Assembly (NCBI RefSeq): GCF_963675965.1 | Contig: NZ_OY780935.1 | Coordinates: 1,414,501-1,478,500 of the forward strand | Direction: 5' to 3' | Source of the DNA: an uncultured Celeribacter sp. | Lineage (GTDB): Bacteria > Pseudomonadota > Alphaproteobacteria > Rhodobacterales > Rhodobacteraceae | DNA length: 64,000 nt | Shown: positions 61,467-64,000 of the stretch, one piece after another | Layout of the letters: each line of letters starts with the position of its first letter | Position numbering within the stretch: the stretch's first letter is position 1 | Made by a program: the position numbers and the translations under genes | Notes under the pieces: model-generated | What the model was told of the DNA's origin: nothing | Seen by the model: the letters and a program-made list of their open reading frames with translations, nothing else | Database searches by the model: none

Positions 61467-62339
61467 GTGAAAGTGCCCTCTGCCGTGTCTCTAGAAGATC
61501 GCTATCATTACCATGTGATCCGCCGCGCCATCGAGACGATCGACCGCGCCGCCCTACCCCTGTCTCTGGAGGCTTTGGCCGACGATCTGGGCATGTCACC
61601 CTCGCATCTGCAAAAGATCTTTACGAAATGGGCAGGTGTCTCGCCGAAACGATTCCAGCAATACCTGACGCTGGGCCATGCCAAGACCCTGATGTCGGAA
61701 CAGCACACGATGCTGGACGTCGCGGATGGGGCCGGCCTTTCGGGAACCGGACGGCTGCATGACCTGTTCCTGCGCTGGGAAGCCATGACCCCCGGCGATT
61801 ATGCCCGCAAAGGGGCCGGGCTGACGATCTCCTATGGCTGGTTTGACACGCCTTTCGGCCCCACACTCGCCATGGCCACCGACAGGGGACTATGTGGCAT
61901 GGCCTTCGCCTCGGAATGTCCTCCACAGGCTGCCTTCGACGATCTGCGCCAGCGCTGGCCCGAGGCCAGTTACACAGAGGCCCCCGCGCAGGTGCGCCCC
62001 TATGTCGACGCAGCAATCGGCGGCGGCGACATGTCGCTGCACCTTCTGGGTGCACCCTTCCAGATCAAGGTCTGGGAGGCCCTGCTCACGATCCCATCCG
62101 GTCAGGTTACCACATATTCCGACATCGCAACCGCCATCGGGCATCCGAAAGCTTCGCGTGCGGTGGGTACCGCCGTCGGGCGCAACCCCATCAGCTGGCT
62201 GATCCCCTGCCACCGGGTGCTGCGCAAAACCGGCGCCTTGGGCGGCTATCATTGGGGCTTGCCGGTCAAAAGAGCCTTGCTAGCCTATGAAACTCTGCAA
62301 TCGGAGGCTGTATCCGCCACAGAGTCCCCGAAATCTTAG
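61467..62339 (+). CDS. Ada-like AraC-HTH and O6-alkylguanine-DNA alkyltransferase fusion
   Basis: This protein of about 290 residues starts with an AraC-type helix-turn-helix (about 10-110: LSLEALADDLGMSPSHLQKIF, WAGVSPKRFQQYL) and ends with the alkyltransferase domain (about 120-285), whose acceptor Cys248 lies in IPCHRVL. The Ada N-terminal zinc domain, which takes methyl from phosphotriesters and turns Ada into an activator, is absent. It may therefore bind DNA but lack the classic methyl switch. The start is a GTG at 61467 with no strong ribosome site; GTG 61473 is an alternative. Confidence 0.9.
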   Translation: MKVPSAVSLEDRYHYHVIRRAIETIDRAALPLSLEALADDLGMSPSHLQKIFTKWAGVSPKRFQQYLTLGHAKTLMSEQHTMLDVADGAGLSGTGRLHDLFLRWEAMTPGDYARKGAGLTISYGWFDTPFGPTLAMATDRGLCGMAFASECPPQAAFDDLRQRWPEASYTEAPAQVRPYVDAAIGGGDMSLHLLGAPFQIKVWEALLTIPSGQVTTYSDIATAIGHPKASRAVGTAVGRNPISWLIPCHRVLRKTGALGGYHWGLPVKRALLAYETLQSEAVSATESPKS

Positions 62340-62445
62340 GCAAATTCCCGCCACTTTCGCGTGAACAAAGGAAACTCCCCGTGTTTTTCGGAACCATTCC
62401 GCAGTAAATTCGTTGTGAGAGCAGAATTCCCTCATGAGGCAGAAA

Positions 62446-63105
62446 ATGAAGAACCCTCTTTTCGTGACGATTCCCCTGGTTGCGGCTTTTGGCCTGACCG
62501 CGTGTATGGACACCTACGGCACCACCAACACCAACCCCTCCAATTCCAAAGCCAGGCAGGGCGCCATGATCGGCGCCGCTCTGGGCGGGATTGCAGGGAT
62601 GACCTCGGATGATGACAAGCTGGCGAAAACCGCTGTCGGCGCCGTGATCGGCGGCGCCATCGGCGGCGCCATCGGCACTCAGCTCGACAAACAGGCCGCT
62701 GACCTTCGTCAGGACCTTGGCAACGACAACGTCAAAATCGTCAACACCGGCTCCCAGCTGGTCGTGACCATGCCGCAGGACATCCTGTTTGCAACCGACA
62801 GTGCCGTTGTGCAGCCGTCGCTGCAAAATGACCTGCGCAGCCTTGCTTACAACCTGCAGGACTATCCGAACACCACGATCCAGATCATCGGTCACACCGA
62901 CAACACTGGCTCTGCGACCTATAACCAGGAACTGTCGACCCGTCGTGCATCCGCCGTGGCCACGATCATCCGTGCCAATGGCGTAGCCTCCGGCCGCATT
63001 CAGGCCTATGGCCGCGGTGAGGACGCTCCGGTTGCGACCAACCTGACCCCGGAAGGCCGCGCCCAGAACCGCCGCGTGGAAATCGTGATCACCCCGGTCA
63101 CCTGA
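62446..63105 (+). CDS. OmpA-family outer-membrane lipoprotein
   Basis: This 219-residue protein has a lipoprotein signal (FVTIPLVAAFGLTAC, Cys about residue 20), a glycine-zipper segment (GAMIGAALGGIAGM and GAVIGGAIGGAIG, about residues 38-80) and a peptidoglycan-binding OmpA domain (about 110-215: ILFATDSAVVQP, IIGHTDNTGSATYNQELSTRRA). It would link the outer membrane to the cell wall. I chose the ATG at 62446 with GAGG upstream over the ATG at 62434. It is followed by a strong terminator. Confidence 0.94.
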   Translation: MKNPLFVTIPLVAAFGLTACMDTYGTTNTNPSNSKARQGAMIGAALGGIAGMTSDDDKLAKTAVGAVIGGAIGGAIGTQLDKQAADLRQDLGNDNVKIVNTGSQLVVTMPQDILFATDSAVVQPSLQNDLRSLAYNLQDYPNTTIQIIGHTDNTGSATYNQELSTRRASAVATIIRANGVASGRIQAYGRGEDAPVATNLTPEGRAQNRRVEIVITPVT

Positions 63106-63127
63106 CCGGCAGACACCCACAGAGTTC

Positions 63128-63155
63128 AAAGGCCGGGCCCCGCCCGGCCTTTTTT
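63128..63155 (+). terminator. Intrinsic terminator after the OmpA lipoprotein gene
   Basis: GGCCGGGC (63131-63138) pairs with GCCCGGCC (63142-63149), with A before and six T after. It is 25 bases after the stop. Confidence 0.92.
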
Positions 63156-63207
63156 GTGGCCTCCGTCCTGTGGCGGTCATATATTCTGACCAATTACAGG
63201 AGACACC

Positions 63208-63978
63208 ATGCCCTTTCAGAAGATCTCTGCGGAGAAGCTGGCCACATCCGTTGCTCGCCAGATCGAACTTTTGATTCTGCGCGGTATTTTGCGGCCCGGG
63301 GAACGGCTGCCTGCGGAACGTGATCTGGCGGATCGGTTCGGCGTGTCGCGCCCTTCGGTACGCGAGGCCATCGCCGATCTCTCTGCGCGTGGACTTCTGG
63401 ACACCCGCGCCAGCGCCGGGATCTTTGTCGCCGATGTACTCGGCTCTGCCTTCTCTCCGGCGCTGATCGACCTGTTCACCCGCCATGAAGAAGCCGCCTT
63501 CGACTATCTCGCCTTCCGGCGCGACATGGAGGGGCTCGCCGCTGAACGAGCCGCCGAATACGGATCGAACACGGATCTCAAGGTGATCCATACCGTCTTT
63601 GAAAAGATGGAAGCCGTGCACCCCAAGCGAAATCCAAGCCAGGAAGCGCGGCTGGACGCAGAATTTCACCTGTCGATCATCGAGGCCTCGCACAATGTAC
63701 TGATGCTGCACATGATGCGCTCCATGTTCGATTTACTGCGCGAGGGCGTCTTCTATCAGCGTTCGGTGATGTTCAAACAACGCACCAACCGCGCGCAGCT
63801 CCTCGAGCAGCACCGCGCAATCGACGTGGCGCTGCAAAGCCGCGATGGCAAAGCGGCACGGGCCGCTGTCACCGCGCATCTGGATTACGTAGAAGGTGTC
63901 CTGCGCGATCAACTGGAATTCGACCGCAACGAAGAGATCGCCAAGCTGCGCTTGGATCATCTCCAGCGCCGGGACTGA
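63208..63978 (+). CDS. FadR/PdhR-type GntR-family regulator (FCD domain)
   Basis: This 256-residue regulator has an N-terminal winged helix (about 8-75: RGILRPGERLPAERDLADRFGVSRPSVREAI in pieces) and a C-terminal FCD ligand domain (about 85-230) with the metal-type His residues in AEFHLSIIEASHN and EQHRAIDVAL. The branch is that of PdhR, LldR and GlcC, which answer to pyruvate, lactate or glycolate. GGTCA/TGACC-like sequence just before the ATG (TCTGACCAATTACAGG) may be an autoregulatory site. The gene it controls is probably beyond the right edge. Confidence 0.92.
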   Translation: MPFQKISAEKLATSVARQIELLILRGILRPGERLPAERDLADRFGVSRPSVREAIADLSARGLLDTRASAGIFVADVLGSAFSPALIDLFTRHEEAAFDYLAFRRDMEGLAAERAAEYGSNTDLKVIHTVFEKMEAVHPKRNPSQEARLDAEFHLSIIEASHNVLMLHMMRSMFDLLREGVFYQRSVMFKQRTNRAQLLEQHRAIDVALQSRDGKAARAAVTAHLDYVEGVLRDQLEFDRNEEIAKLRLDHLQRRD

Positions 63979-64000
63979 CCGCCGCCGCCCACTCCGCCAG

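Noticed and set aside
1..64000. Mobile elements, CRISPR arrays, tRNA or rRNA genes
   Set aside because: Looked for transposase motifs, spaced repeats and cloverleaf-like segments; none was found by eye.

Overview
The window reads as chromosomal DNA of an alphaproteobacterium of the Rhodobacteraceae (Roseobacter-type). The evidence is GC-rich codon use, DUF1523, DUF1285 and DUF1045 proteins, a two-domain ALDH16-type aldehyde dehydrogenase, a core-2/I-branching glycosyltransferase with a long C-terminal extension, and a complete C-P lyase cluster laid out as in marine members of that family. This is inference from gene content; no rRNA or other marker is present. I found no tRNA, rRNA, CRISPR array, insertion sequence or prophage.

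Layout. Positions 1-8.1 kb carry cell-envelope glycan and export genes: the start of an OpgG/OpgD-type periplasmic glucan protein, a yjbF-yjbH exopolysaccharide pair, a secreted protein of unknown role, a YjbE-like small protein, and a type I secretion ABC transporter with its HlyD adaptor. Positions 8.2-11 kb hold nirB-nirD (NADH nitrite reductase) with a leader that can form two hexaloop hairpins. Positions 11.3-26.1 kb hold phosphonate catabolism: phnG-H-I-J-K-corA-L-N on the minus strand; phnF and a second, divergent phnM-like gene on the plus strand; phnM and a convergent DUF1045 gene; then phnC-D-E-E and a hexapeptide acetyltransferase on the minus strand. Together these would import phosphonates, attach them to ribose, cut the C-P bond and return the sugar to PRPP. 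PhnP, which opens the cyclic ribose phosphate, is not in the window, and the DUF1045 protein carries two H-x-T-x motifs of cyclic phosphodiesterases.

Positions 26.2-34.8 kb hold an AbrB-family membrane protein, a glycosyltransferase, rpe, and an araC-deoC-ALDH16 unit that fits deoxyribose use (deoxyribose-5-P to acetaldehyde to acetate). Positions 34.9-41.2 kb hold an aminotransferase, a secreted phytase-like esterase with a possible Pho box, a small heat-shock protein, a secreted trypsin-like protease and a DUF599 membrane protein. Positions 41.2-48.5 kb hold the MoxR/DUF58/DUF4159/VWA-like four-gene operon with a divergent DUF1285 gene.

Positions 48.6-54.4 kb hold a zinc/cation efflux pump with a divergent TetR regulator and a perfect operator palindrome, then three tandem paralogous small secreted proteins each followed by a strong hairpin, then a divergent sulfotransferase and GT14 glycosyltransferase. 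Positions 54.4-64 kb are mostly housekeeping: a HIT protein, an ABC ATPase, a CHCC zinc-finger protein, polA, a PagL-like lipid A deacylase, an adenosine kinase, nth, an Ada-like alkyltransferase, an OmpA-type lipoprotein and a FadR-family regulator.
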